A stretch of 38,356 bases of DNA, taken from Chara braunii (Eukaryota; Streptophyta; Charophyceae; Charales; Characeae). The notes under the pieces are model-generated. The model did no database searches. It saw only the letters and a program-made list of their open reading frames with translations, and was not told the origin of the DNA. This document shows positions 19,397 through 28,796 of the stretch, piece after piece. Numbering within the stretch: position 1 is the stretch's first letter; the number at the start of each line of letters is the position of its first letter. The stretch spans positions 2,565,853 through 2,604,208 of the forward strand of contig BFEA01000181.1 of assembly GCA_003427395.1 (NCBI GenBank), given 5' to 3'. The position numbers and the translations under genes are program-made.

Positions 19397-19492
19397 AGTC
19401 TACGGCATTTGCTTTTTTCCGACTATATTAGATTGCTTTGGCTTTGAGAGATCGATCATCAAAAAATCCGTAAAAAAAAAAGAGAATTCATA

Positions 19493-19765
19493 ATGGTTTT
19501 TAGTCCACTAGAACAATTTGCTATTATTCCATTGATTCCTTTTCATATAGGAAACTTGTATCTTTCTTTTACTAATTCATCTTTGTTTATGTTACTCACT
19601 ATTAGTTTAGTTTTGCTTTTATTTCATTTTGTCACCATGAATGGAGGTCATATAGCACCCAATGCTTGACAATCTTTTGTTGAAATGATTTATGAATTCA
19701 TTCTAAACTTAGTCAATGAACAAATAAGTGGTGTACCAACAGTTAAACATTTTTTTCCTTTCATA
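19493..19765 (+). pseudogene. atp6: Mitochondrial ATP synthase subunit a (atp6) fragment
   Basis: From ATG 19493 the frame reads SPLEQFAIIPLIPFHIGNLY and the first membrane helix, then MNGGHIAPNA, an in-frame TGA (19667-19669), and [20 protein letters not shown]. The TGA stands at the conserved Trp of this region, so TGG changed to TGA. The piece ends at KHFFPFI, where cox1 sequence on the opposite strand begins. Subunit a forms the proton path of complex V. About 90 of 240 or more codons remain. Confidence 0.92.
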
Positions 19766-19972
19766 AACAACCACAAAAAAAACTAAAATTCCTACAACAG
19801 AAAGACAAGAGCCAAAACTACTCGGTGCATTCCATCCGGCATAAGCGTATGGATAATCCGGAATGCAGCGTGGCATGCCCGCAAGACCTAAGAAATGCAT
19901 AGGAAAGAAAGTCAGATTCACACCAAAGAAAGTAATCCAAAAATGAATTTGACCCAAGGTTTCTGGATATTG
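19766..19972 (-). pseudogene. cox1: Mitochondrial cytochrome oxidase subunit 1 (C-terminal) fragment
   Basis: The minus strand reads [20 protein letters not shown], then [20 protein letters not shown] and a last hydrophobic helix ending FFVVVY. This is the C-terminal part of subunit I of complex IV (helices XI-XII and the loop between). It is fused directly to rpl16 sequence upstream and to atp6 sequence downstream. Small replacements (for example Cys after MPR) suggest neutral drift. Confidence 0.93.
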
Positions 19973-20280
19973 AAGTAAGTAGCAACTGCTTGAGCATTTG
20001 ACAAACTAACACCATCCATTTCAAAAACAATTTTCCTTGGGAAACAGGAGCAATCCATCCTGTAGGGTTTCCTTTTCCTTTTCCCATCCTTTCTTCTGTG
20101 GGTTTGCTGGTAATAGGAATATCTGAAAAATTCTCACCCATATTTTACCATTTTTCCAAAATTTCCTGGTGATGGAACGGCGCGCCGCTTCATTTCCTCG
20201 ATATGATATGGGACCTGCTTCACAACTTTTAAGACCATATCGGCGGAATACGAGTTGCTCCCCATTCAATTATTGCGTCT
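19973..20280 (-). pseudogene. rpl16: Mitochondrial ribosomal protein L16 fragment, frameshifted
   Basis: Three frames together give L16: RRYGLKSCEAGPISYRGNEA and ITRKFWKNGKIWVRI in the first, then DIPITSKPTEERMGKGKGNP and TGWIAPVS in the second, and a final [11 protein letters not shown] in a third. Frame changes lie near 20145 and 20040. L16 sits near the A-site of the mitochondrial ribosome. The fragment covers most of the conserved middle and C-terminal part but lacks the N-terminus. Confidence 0.88.
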
Positions 20281-20335
20281 CGAAGCTTCAAAAGCTTTTC
20301 AAGCGAGGTACCGTCAATAGTTGTTTGATCGGGGC

Positions 20336-20890
20336 TCAGAGCCACCTTACGTCGATCTCCAATGCATTGAAGTGATCGAAGGTGTTGGAGGAGCTCGCAT
20401 CGGGGGCGGTGACGGGTCGTTGCTCCAGCTGCTGGGGGCGGCTGTTGACGTGGTGAAATGCCTGATTGTGCGTCTGAACCGCGTCGTCAAGGTTGTGGAT
20501 GTCCTCCTGCTGTGCAATGCACGTTGCCAGGAGATCCGTGAAATGGGAGAGGAGTAGAGCGATCTTGCTTTCGCTCTCTTCCATCTTGCCATTCTCGGCC
20601 TCGGCTCACCAGTCCGCTGCCAATGTGAGCAAAGCTCGCTCTCCGTTGAATATTTTCTTGCGTCGTTGATTTCGTTCTTCATCGGCAGCCTTTGCTGCTG
20701 CCTCGTCTTGCTGGCGCTGCTGTTCGATTGCCAACAAACGTGCCTTCTCGGCATCCTCTACCTTCTTCTTCTTTGGGGCTGCTACCTCATCCGCCCGTTT
20801 CTTGGCTTCGATAATCAAAGCCAGCATCCGGGCCTGATAGGCGTTGGCCGTTTCCTCGGACTTCTGATCCATGCCGGCTAAGCGCGTGAG
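20336..20890 (-). pseudogene. gag: Gag N-terminus (element 2)
   Basis: The frame from about 20890 encodes a coiled-coil region (ARMLALIIEAKKRADEV, then EQQRQQDEAAAKAADEERNQ), an in-frame stop at 20606, and then QQEDIHNLDDAVQTHNQ and FDHFNALEIDV. The same order (AQQEDI..., then NILEIDV) occurs in element 3's gag near 32650-32810. The open frame continues upstream into the leader, so the true start is uncertain; Met codons near 20893 or 20872 are plausible. The block ends at the truncation point. Confidence 0.65.
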
Positions 20891-20913
20891 CATAGACCAA
20901 GTCGGAGGACTGT

Positions 20914-21006
20914 TGACGTGGCACTCCCTGCTGCTGACGTGGCACTGCTCGACTGCTGATGTAGTGCGGCTGTCGGCTGACGTGGCACATGGTCTGCTGA
21001 CGTTGC
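20914..21006. promoter_or_regulatory. Cluster of TGACGTGGCA motifs
   Basis: TGACGTGGCA occurs exactly at 20914-20923, 20935-20944 and 20978-20987, with TGACGTTGCA at 20997-21006. ACGT-core sequences of this type are bound by plant bZIP factors. Related motifs occur at 33203 and 33251 in element 3. Placement just inside the leader is compatible with regulation, but it may only be a degenerate short tandem repeat. Confidence 0.35.
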
Positions 21007-21737
21007 AGCTCACCAATGCCACCGCAGGGGGTACTCGGAGACAGATATAGAAGACCGGAGGGGGCAACAACATAGGTGGGGTGGGTTGGATAAATCGCCC
21101 AGATAAGGAGCCACTAATCAAAAAGAAAAGTTTGAACTTTGCAAAAAGTTTGAGAGGGGTAAAAAAAAAAAAGCTTGTTTGCAAGTTCAGTAGGCCTCCC
21201 AATTCCCCCTGAAGTGCGAAATTACCAACGAGGAAAAAAATTCAAACTTTCAGACTGCAAATGATTATCCGATAAAAAAAATTCAAAAAAAAAAAAAGAA
21301 TATTCGGAATTACTCAGATGAGAGTACGCACAGTTCGGAAAATGGTAACTGCAAGAGGAATTTCCTGTACCGATTTTTTTTTATAAATGAATTTTGGAAA
21401 TTAAAAAAAATATTTTGGATTTCCAAATAACAGGAAATTGCAAAAGGAAATCGAAATTTTCGAAACAAAGATATTTCGGATTTCCAACAACGAAATTTTA
21501 AATTTTTAGAAGAGAAATGGAAACGGAAATTTCACTTGTTGCGCTATTGCGATTTTCCACAACCGAAATAGCGAGAAAACAAAATCCAAGAAAAGAAGAA
21601 AAAAAATGATTTTCGGCAGTTAGGTCAAAATCGCGATTTTGGGGGCTAATTAGTATGCTCTAATCAATCAATCAATCACAATTAATTAATTACTTAGTCC
21701 CCGCACACGTGTCAGGTTAGGTTGTCCTGATTCACGT
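21007..21737 (-). other. AT-rich untranslated leader of element 2
   Basis: About 700 bp with A- and T-runs and no coding signal. It is clearly related to 33270-33990 in element 3 (shared AAAGTTTGAACTTTGCAAAA, CGAAATTT and GGGGGCTAATTAG runs). It ends with CACGTG-containing sequence near 21705-21740. Confidence 0.7.
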
Positions 21738-21754
21738 GCGGTACCCCGATACCA
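21738..21754 (-). other. Candidate primer binding site (element 2)
   Basis: Two bases inside the LTR the minus strand reads TGGTATCGGGGTACCG. The first seven bases match the complement of an initiator-tRNA 3' end (TGGTATC...), the usual primer of Ty3/gypsy elements in plants. The later bases diverge. Confidence 0.5.
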
Positions 21755-21756
21755 AC

Positions 21757-22162
21757 TGTTACATGCCCAGTTGGGCAATGTATGTATAACTAAGGATCCG
21801 CAATGTGATAAAAAGGACTGAACCAAGGACTAGTCCAATCAATGTCGCAATACAGACCAAACATACATCATCCTCATCATAAGGTGTGAAGGGGCCTGGC
21901 GCTACCCACAGGAAGACTGCGCTAGGTCCAGAACATACACAGACGAAGAGGAGGGGATCAGATGAAGAAGAGGGGGGAGATGGGAATGCCGTCAACACCA
22001 AGTCTTCGGTACAAGTTCCAGATAATCCCTCGTCAAATGTCTGAAGCCCGATGTCGAGTCTGGGTCCAAATTTCACCAATCTCTCTCTCGTAGTCTGCTG
22101 ATGCAGTGAAGTCGGGTACCGAGAGGGTGAGGGGGAGATGGTGGACTAAGAAGAGGAAGAAG

Positions 22163-22222
<60 letters not shown>

Positions 22223-22897
22223 GTGCCAGGTACTAACCTGTGAAGATGGCGCTGTGTTGTAGGTACCTCGACGACGAGCTGGAGCTATGGCGCTGCAGGT
22301 AAGTCTCCCTGGCATCCGCCCAATCTCTATCTCTCTCAAGTGCTACTCTAGCTCCTAATAGCGCCCAACGCTGAAGATTACTGCTAACGCTACTACCACT
22401 ACCGCAGCGCTGCTCCAAAGTGCTGCTGCCGAATCCTAAAGACTACCTTTTGCCTCCTGAACTGCACGTGAAGTGCCTGGGAAGTCCCTATCAACTACCT
22501 GCAGCCTGCAGGGCGGGCCAATCTTATATAGTGCTGGCCCGTCCAGAAGGCTGCTCTTGCCAATGCCCAAACGTGCCAGACCCTGGCATTGAAACTCAAA
22601 CAAAGGTTGTCTTGAAAACAAGCCCAGAATGGCTTGTGCTAAAACCCTAGTCTGGTGCCTAAGTTTCAGGGTAGGTCGATCTTATGAGGGCCTGAAAATG
22701 GCCCTCCGTTTCAGGCTGAAAAGACTGAGGATCTGGAGGGCTCTGTTTTAGGCTGAAACGACACAGGGTCTATAGGCCCTTGTTTTCAGGCTTTGAGGCT
22801 GAAACAACACAGGGCCTGTTAGGCTGAAAACGACACAGGGTCTATAGGCCCTTGTTTTCAGGCTTTTAGGCCCTCGTTTCAGGCGCATCGTGTAACA
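21757..22897 (-). repeat. LTR A, 5' LTR of element 2 (1,141 bp)
   Basis: It starts TGTTACATGCCC and ends TCGTGTAACA in plus orientation. It lacks about 185 bp present in the two other LTRs of this family (26751-28020, 34072-35811), shortly after its first 75 bases. Near 22690-22870 it carries about 50-bp repeats of the type AGGCTGAAACGACACAGGG. No polypyrimidine tract follows its right end, as expected for the outer end of a 5' LTR. Confidence 0.85.
22168..22221. repeat. (CT)n microsatellite expanded inside LTR A
   Basis: About 26 CT units stand after AAGAGGAAGAAGAAGAA. The same site holds only about seven units in LTR B (27325-27339) and two short runs in LTR C. Confidence 0.95.
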
Positions 22898-22953
22898 GAA
22901 GCTTGTCTACTCGCACTGGAACCTCAGGCTGAAAAGCAGGGGGGAAGATTTGG

Positions 22954-23217
22954 TTGGGGCTGGAGCAGGACTGGGTGGACGAGGATCTCGAAGGCGAGGC
23001 AGTTGGCATGGTTAATGTGGAGGACGATGACGCAGTCAGGCATGACGCCACCGGATCTGAGAGGGGCAACACCAACGTTGTCACTGCGAGTCGTACATCT
23101 CAGAATCTGACGGGTGGACCGGATGTGTTCGAGGAGGAGGAGGAGGAGGAGGACGAGGAAGATGAATTCCCTCACGAGGAGTGGCGCAATGACAAGTCCG
23201 ACTCAGACAGGTCGTAG
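22954..23217 (+). other. Acidic 87-codon open frame
   Basis: The frame runs from an ATG to TAG, with an Asp/Glu-rich tract (FEEEEEEEDEEDEF). It could be a remnant of a host gene or a transposon-encoded protein. No domain is recognised, and the tract is just a GAG-type repeat. Treat as unproven. Confidence 0.25.
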
Positions 23218-23322
23218 ACGCGGAGGGAGGGAATTCTTCCGTATAGCCCCGGCCCGTGTTTCAGCCACCGGATTGCATCGCAGAATGCTTAAGGTCAGCA
23301 AGAGGGCCAACAACACGAGGAA

Positions 23323-23690
23323 CGACATGATGATGATGATGACGACGAGGAGGAACATGAGGAGCTGCAGCAGCAACAGCAGCAGCAGCACGAGGGGCAG
23401 CAGCTGGAGCAGCAGCACGAGGAGCAGCAGCGGATCATGGAGCAGCAACAGGAGTAGCAGCACGAGGAGCAGCAGTGGGAACAGCAGCACGAGGAGCAGC
23501 AGCGGGAACAACAGCACGAGGAGCAACAGCGGGAGCAGCAGTGGCAGCACGAGTAGAAGCACGGGGGGCAAGAGCAAGAGCAGCAGCAGTAGGGGGAGCA
23601 TGAGGACGCCGAGCAGCAGCAACAGGACGAGGAGGAGCAGGAGCAGCAAGAAGAGGAGCAGCAGCAACGTGGGGGGAAGTACCAACAGGA
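23323..23690. repeat. CAG/GAG trinucleotide-type repeat region
   Basis: A long imperfect array of GATGAT, then GAGCAGCAG/CACGAGGAG units. In one plus frame it reads Gln/Glu/His-rich (EEHEELQQQQQQQHEG...) with several in-frame TAG codons. Other frames give Ser-rich or Leu-rich shadows. It might be a decayed Gln-rich coding exon, but as it stands it is low-complexity repeat. Confidence 0.7.
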
Positions 23691-23879
23691 AACCCGCATT
23701 GGAAAATGCTGAAATAAGGGCCTCTCGCAAATATTCAGGCCCGCCTTCACTTAGGGCGGGCACGAGGTTTGCAGCGGGCCACAGTCAGAAGACTCCAACA
23801 TATGTATGTTGTCTAGGGGCCTGTGAGGACACATTCCTCACATCTATTTGAACTAATTTGAAACTTTGACGTTTGACGA

Positions 23880-24035
23880 TATATGTGACTAATACTGACT
23901 ATATATATTATATATACATTATATATATATGTAAAAAAACAACAACACGTATGCGTATGCGGGTTTTCGGACATGTACACGTACGCGCGCATACGTACGC
24001 GTACGCACCATATGCACGTACGTGGTGCTACCCTG
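23880..24035. repeat. Alternating TA then purine/pyrimidine (CGTACG-type) tract
   Basis: TATATATTATATATACATTATATATATATG is followed by GTACACGTACGCGCGCATAC and related alternation. The second part has Z-DNA-forming character. No gene is seen. Confidence 0.7.
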
Positions 24036-24121
24036 ATTGGAAGTAAAATGGGCAAGCTAAGTTGAATGACTTAGTCCCCTGCCCATGTTTTGAAGACAAG
24101 TCAGAGAGTTATAAAATATTG

Positions 24122-24478
24122 CACTGTGTAGCATCGTGTTTGGGTTCGGTGACCGAACCCGAACGTTCGCGACCGAACGCGAACGAGCGGCAAAACCCTT
24201 CGGACGCGAACATAAAAATATTATTAAAAGACAAAAAAAACAATTCTCAGAAACATCTATAAAAAAAAAAATGATATGTAAATAAGTAATACAAACAATG
24301 TTTGCCTGGGAGGTATGCTCAAATTCATAACCAAACTCGAGTTAAAAATCAAAAATAAAAAAAGTTTTTTTTTTTGTTTTTTTTTTTCGAATATATTCGA
24401 TCGAACACGTTCGGACGGTGTTCGGTCGAACACCCGAGCATGTTCGGACGTTCGAAAAAGCTCCAAACATGTTCAGTG
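24122..24478. mobile_element. Palindromic MITE-like unit (357 bp)
   Basis: Left arm CACTGTGTAGCATCGTGTTTGG and right arm (inverted) CACTGAACATGTTTGGAGC share CACTG...TGTTTGG. Inside each arm lies an array of GAACGTTCG/CCGAAC-type palindromes, and the centre is an AT-rich loop. No convincing target-site duplication is visible, and no transposase is present. Confidence 0.4.
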
Positions 24479-24810
24479 TGCTATACAGATTTTGGATATT
24501 TAAGTAGTTCATGGCGACTAGGCATTGTTTCTAAGTTGGATGGTATATGCCGAAAAAAGATAGAAGTAGTTGTACAACCTGTTTGTGTATAGGCATGCTG
24601 AATGGTCTAGCACCATGCCATGTGTAAGATGGGTACAAGAGATAATCATCTGGAGGATCAATGAACTATCTTACGAGGAAAGATGCTTGCCACGTGCTAG
24701 AGCTGTAGGAGTTAGTTCAATTCCTCTATTTGCTGAGTTAGGTTTATTTTACTTAGTTCAATTTTAGCATTTTCTGGGTTAATTTTGTTACGAGAACCCA
24801 ACCAGTGAAC
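24479..24810. other. Unassigned spacer
   Basis: About 330 bp with short open frames only. It lies between the palindromic unit and the start of element 5 pol similarity. No feature is recognised. Confidence 0.4.
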
Positions 24811-25464
24811 CTGATTACCGCACCACGAGTGGGTTGTTGTTTGAGAAGACAGGCGTCGAAGATCGGCTATGCATTCCGAACAGCGAAGAGATCTGTAGTC
24901 TGATCTGATGGGAATGTCACGATATAGAAGGCCATTTCGGTTGGCAAAAGACATTAGCCAACCTAACACGTGCCTACACGTGGCATGAAAGTTGACTGCA
25001 TAGAGTACGTGCGTAGTTGCAAGGTATGCCAGTGCAACAAAACTACGACTCGAGCGCCATTGGGTCTTCTTAGACCCTTGCCTATCCCTTCAGGACCCCG
25101 AGACTCTGTCTCCATTGACTTTATGGATGCTAGGGTCAGGAGTAGGCATGGCGAGAGCCAAGTCATGGTTGTAGTTGATTGTTTTAGCAAGTATGCCGTT
25201 TTTGTTCCTTTGTCCTCTGAGGCACGCACAAAGTTAGTTATAGAGAAGTTTTTTTATGCTTGGGTAAGCGAGCACGGTATTCCGCTGTCCATAGTTAGTG
25301 ATAGAGACACGCGGTTTACTAGTCAGCATTGGCAGGAACTTATGCAAGTCTATGGCTCGAAGTTGTTGATGTCTTTTGGCCGTCATCCAGAGACTAACGG
25401 TCAGACTGAGCAAATGAATAAGATCCTGCAGCAGATACTCAAGATGTACATTAGACCAGATTAG
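24811..25464 (+). pseudogene. pol: Integrase of element 5
   Basis: From about 24830 the sequence reads the pre-integrase and zinc domain (DRLCIPNSEEICSLI, a TGA, then WECHDIEGHFGWQKTLANL). After a one-base shift near 24985 it continues as MKVDCIEYVRSCKVCQCNKT. The core has all three acidic residues: Asp in VSIDFMDAR, Asp in IVSDRDTRF, Glu in HPETNGQTEQMN. A TAG ends the frame at 25464 (context RPD-stop-INPDEML). Integrase joins cDNA to chromosomal DNA. The core itself is undamaged, unlike most pol domains here. Confidence 0.88.
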
Positions 25465-25852
25465 ATTAACCCGGATGAGATGCTCCCTAAGGTAGCTAGC
25501 GCCTACAACAATACAAAACTCCTAATGAGTTGCACAAGTCCTTTAGACGACGCAGGTCGTTTGAAGGACTAAATCGTGACCACCCGGAACTAGAGAATTT
25601 GCGCTGCAGCATGAGAGAGAAATCGCAAGGGTGACTGAGAATCTGAGGAAAGCGCAGCACAAAATGATAAAGCAAGCTAATAAGCATCGTGGCCCATTGC
25701 AGTTTGAGGTAGGTGATTTAGCTAAGGTCTAGTCTAAGGAGTTCGCCCCATAAGAGAACATCTCACATAAGCTGTTACCCGCGTATAGGGGACCGTGGGC
25801 TGTCGTAGAAGTAAAGGGCGGAGAAGATGGGCCTTACTACACAATATAGATA

Positions 25853-26080
25853 TTGGCACACCTCCACACATACTCGGTCTTTCGTGCATCAAAGTTATCA
25901 CCTTGTGTCACTAGCCAGCAATTTATGTCGTGTCGATCGATCATTCCGCCGGATATGGATGGCACATATGACATTGATCGCATTCTGGAAGAGGATGTGT
26001 TCGGAACCAGAGGTAGGGGTCGTCCACAGAAGCAGTACAAGGTCAGGTTCGCTTATCAGGAACCTGAGGACGACCGCTAG
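25853..26080 (+). pseudogene. Chromodomain at the C-terminus of element 5 pol
   Basis: The frame contains YDIDRILEEDVFGTRGRGRP followed by KQYKVRFAYQEPEDDR. This fits the chromodomain pattern (D/E-ILxxR...YxVxWxGY...) used by chromovirus integrases to recognise modified histone H3. Between integrase and this block (25465-25850) the reading frame is broken repeatedly. The initial Met is not a true start. Confidence 0.6.
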
Positions 26081-26161
26081 CTTACAAGAGCAGAGCTTCT
26101 CGAGACCACTCTCGACATAGTGCACACCTACGACAGAGAGAGGAAAGGTAAAGGTCCTGCC

Positions 26162-26750
26162 TTGCGTTGATATTCTCGGAGGACCTCGAATTTAGGCCGG
26201 CGGGAGTGAAACGGTTTTCACCTTTACAGTAGCAGATGCAATTCCCAGGGCTCGATCCCTAGATCTCACCCTCACCCTTGTACAGTACCAGTTCACCCGT
26301 GTGTGCTTGAACCTATGACCCGAGTCTTGAAAGTCGCCTGTTTGTCTATTGTAGTTAGTATGGTTGTCGGGTCTTGAATCGTAGGTCTGTAGATTAGAAG
26401 TCTTAGCAGTGGTAGGAGCTGTAGCTGCTACAGTGTCGAAGGGTCAAGGTCGTAGCTGCTACAGGATCAAAGGGTCAAGTCTACGGCTTTCCGGAACTTT
26501 CGGAAGTCGCCTTTCGTAAGTAGGAGTCGGTCTGCGTCTCAGTAGGCAGGGGGCAGTCCTAGCACATTCAGCAAAGGGCAGTCCTAGATCTACCTAGCCG
26601 AGTCAGTAGTACCTGGTCCCAAGGTGCACCTTGTCCAGTCAGCAAGTACCATGTGGGACTGTGCACACCCCCGGCCCGGGGTCCAGGGGCAGACCTTTGA
26701 TGATCCGAAGTCTAAATAAAGAGGCAGCCTCAAGTCATTCATTCATTCTG
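26162..26750 (+). other. 3' untranslated region or 3' LTR remnant of element 5
   Basis: No coding signal. A purine-rich GGCGGGAG precedes TGAAACGG at 26208, a possible polypurine tract/LTR start. AATAAA occurs near 26715, close to the right end. The LTR identity cannot be tested because no partner copy is in the window. Confidence 0.35.
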
Positions 26751-28020
26751 TGTTACATGCCCTGTTGGGCAATGTATGTAGAGCCAAGGATCTGTAATGT
26801 GATGAAAAGGACTTAATGGACAATGCAGTGCTAGTGGCATCTCATCAAGCAGTGTACATCCTGATACATACAAAAATGGCACATAATAGCGTGGGGGAAG
26901 ACTTAGATATAAGCCCTGACCTGATCGGGACTGACCTCTCTCACGTAGTACAAGACAGCGCAACCGAATGCAAGAATACCAATGACTTGCCCAATCAATG
27001 TTGCAATACAGACCAAACATACATCATCCTCGTCACAAGGCTTGAAGGGGCATGGCGCTACACACAGGAAGAATGCGCCAGGTCCAGACCATACACAGAC
27101 GAAGAGGAGGGGATCAGATGAAGAAGAGGGGGAAGATGGGAATGTCGTCAACACCAAGTCTTCGGTACAAGTCCCAGATAATCCATCGTCAAATGTCTGA
27201 AGCCCAATGTCGAGTCTGGATCCAAATGTCACCAAGCCCTCTCTCTCCTAGTCTGCTGATGCAGTGAAGTCAGGTAGCGAGAGGGTGAGAGGGAGATGAT
27301 GGATTAAGAAGAGGAAGAAGAAGAACTCTCTCTCTCTCATGTGCCAGGTACCGACCTGTGAAGATTGCGCTGTGCTGCAGGTACCTCGAAGACGAAGCTG
27401 GAGCTATGGCGTTGCAGGTAAGTCTCCCTGGCCTCCACCCAATCTCTCTCTCCCCCCCCTGTACTACTCTAGCTCCGACAGCCCCCGGCACTGAAGACTA
27501 CTGGTAACGCTGCTACTGCTATTGCAGCGCTCCTCCAGAGTTCTGCTGCCAAATCCTGAAGACTACCTCCTGCCTCCTGAAGTGCACGTGAAGTGCGTGG
27601 GAAGTCCCTATGAACTACCTGGAGCCTGCAGGGAGGGCTAGTCTTATGTAGTGCTGGCCTGTCCAGGAGGCTGCTCTTGCCAATGCCAAAACTTGCCAGA
27701 CCCTGGCATTCAAGCTCAAACAAAGGTTGTCTTGAAAACAGGCCCAAAATGGCCTGTGCTAAAACCCTGGTTTGGTGCCTCAGTTTCAAAGCAGGTCGAT
27801 CTTACGAGGGCTTGAAAATGGCCCTCCGTTTCAGGCTGAAAAGACTTAGGGCTTGGAGGGCCCTGTTTTAGGCTGAAACGACACAGGGCCTGTAGGCCCT
27901 TGTTTTCAGGCTTTCAGGTTGAAACGACATAGGGCTTGTAGGCCCTTGTTTTCAAGCTTTCAGGCTGAAAAGACCCAGGGCCTGAAAATGACCCTCGTTT
28001 TGCAGGCGCAACATGTAACA
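26751..28020 (-). repeat. LTR B, 3' LTR of element 3 (1,270 bp)
   Basis: It begins TGTTACATGCCC and ends GCAACATGTAACA, giving the inverted terminal bases TGTTAC...GTAACA. It contains GGACAATGCAGTG at 26818-26830, the unfilled counterpart of the site where mitochondrial DNA sits in LTR C. Repeats of about 50 bp with AGGCTGAAACGACA occur near 27840-27990. Confidence 0.9.
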
Positions 28021-28032
28021 CCCCCCCCTCCT
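28021..28032 (-). other. Polypurine tract of element 3
   Basis: The minus strand reads GGAGGGGGGGG directly before the LTR start TGTTACATG. Confidence 0.8.
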
Positions 28033-28232
28033 TAAGAAGTCAAGTCGGGTCGAGGGGGAAGCTGACGGTCTGAAGGTGAAACCTGGACGCGGGTGTGACA
28101 TGGAGCCAAAGATAGCGGCTTGCCTTGCATCTTGCGTTCGTAGCGTGCGAGAACACCCGGAGGTGTTGCTTGGAGTTTCGCACGGGTCAACCAACGGTCA
28201 ACTTTGTGGGTGCAGTACGCAAAGTGTACCAA
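28032..28232 (-). pseudogene. Chromodomain, second half (element 3)
   Basis: VHFAYCTHKVDRWLTRAKLQ and ARYERKMQGK continue the chromodomain that begins at the end of the neighbouring block (EVGYIISQ). A frameshift or stop at about 28235-28260 separates the halves. In element 4 the same domain is uninterrupted. Confidence 0.65.
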
Positions 28233-28259
28233 GTATTCGGTCGGCCTGTTGCCGTAGCG

Positions 28260-28796
28260 TCACTGGGAGATGATGTAGCCGACCTCTTGAAAATCGTCCA
28301 TAGAGGGTGGGTCTTGCAATCGTCGTTCGGGAAAATCGTCATGTTCCGCTGGCGTGTAAAGATCCAACTTGGAGCAATGAAAAACGGGGTAGATGGGCAA
28401 GTGGGGGGGCACTTGAATGGTGAAGGAAGGTCCTTCGGGTGCATCCCCACTGGGTGTCATGATCGGCCAGGGTTCCATCCATTTTGGGAGGAGCTTGCGA
28501 GAGAGATCTTGTTTGAGGCTGAATTCCGCGGTGGAAACCCAAACGAGATCGCCTGCGCGGAATGGACAAGGAAGACGTTGGCTATTGGCCTGTTGGCTCA
28601 TGTGTTGCTGCGTCTTAGCCATCTTGTCGCGTGCCTCGACAAGTAGCTCTTGCATCTGACGCAAGAAAAAAAGATGGTCGCCCCTCTCGGCCGCTCGTGG
28701 AATGACCGTGTCCACCGGAGAAGTGACCGTCGAGCCGTGCTCGAAAATGAAGGGCGACATCCCGATAGTCGGGTGGATGGACGAGTTGTACGCCAA
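28260..28796 (-). pseudogene. pol: Integrase C-terminal region (element 3)
   Basis: The block starts MAYNSSIHPTIGMSPFIFEH, the segment after the D-D-E core in Ty3/gypsy integrases. It runs through a Gln-rich helix (AKTQQHMSQQANSQRLPCPF), the RAGDLVWVS strand, a KLLPKWMEPWPI GPY/F-like turn and YPVFHCSKLDLYTP. It ends in a stop just inside the chromodomain. This region normally binds DNA and orients integration. It is in a different frame from the core. Confidence 0.8.

Larger units (their letters stand above)
18510..20290. other. Nuclear mitochondrial DNA mosaic (NUMT)
   Basis: Fragments of six mitochondrial genes lie end to end in mixed orientation: rps4 (-), rnl (+), cob (-), atp6 (+), cox1 (-), rpl16 (-). 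Each is about 160-310 bp and truncated at both or one end. Several joints have no spacer at all (rnl/cob at 19181-19182, atp6/cox1 at 19765-19766, cox1/rpl16 near 19972). Lesions in atp6, rpl16 and rps4 show these are not functional. The right end runs into a truncated retrotransposon. Confidence 0.85.
20300..22897 (-). mobile_element. Element 2: truncated Ty3 element, gag N-terminus to 5' LTR
   Basis: The right part is an LTR (21757-22897) with TGTTAC/GTAACA ends, preceded on the inner side by a primer-binding-site-like sequence, a leader and the start of gag, all on the minus strand. The interior matches element 3 (leader 33355-33990, gag 32600-33170). Everything downstream of about 130 gag codons past the coiled coil is missing, replaced by the mitochondrial mosaic at about 20290. 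Confidence 0.8.
24811..26750 (+). mobile_element. Element 5: Ty3 chromovirus fragment (integrase to 3' end)
   Basis: The only plus-strand retroelement in the window. Integrase (zinc domain and D-D-E core) and a chromodomain are recognisable. Gag, protease and RT are absent. It is of a different family from elements 2-4. It ends where LTR B of element 3 begins (26751), so element 3 probably inserted at or near its 3' end. Confidence 0.75.

Noticed and set aside
19493-19765. TGA read as Trp (altered mitochondrial code) in atp6
   Set aside because: Streptophyte mitochondria use the standard code, and the fragment is truncated and nuclear in context; a point mutation is simpler.
23203-23763. Leucine-rich, membrane-like minus-strand frame and Ser-rich plus-strand frame
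   Set aside because: Both are translations of the CAG/GAG repeat in other frames.
24122-24478. Classical hAT element with 8-bp target duplication
   Set aside because: The flanks (AAATATTG and TGCTATAC) do not match.
26208-26750. Firm call of an LTR for element 5
   Set aside because: Only one copy is visible and its right boundary is obscured by LTR B; kept as a possibility only.
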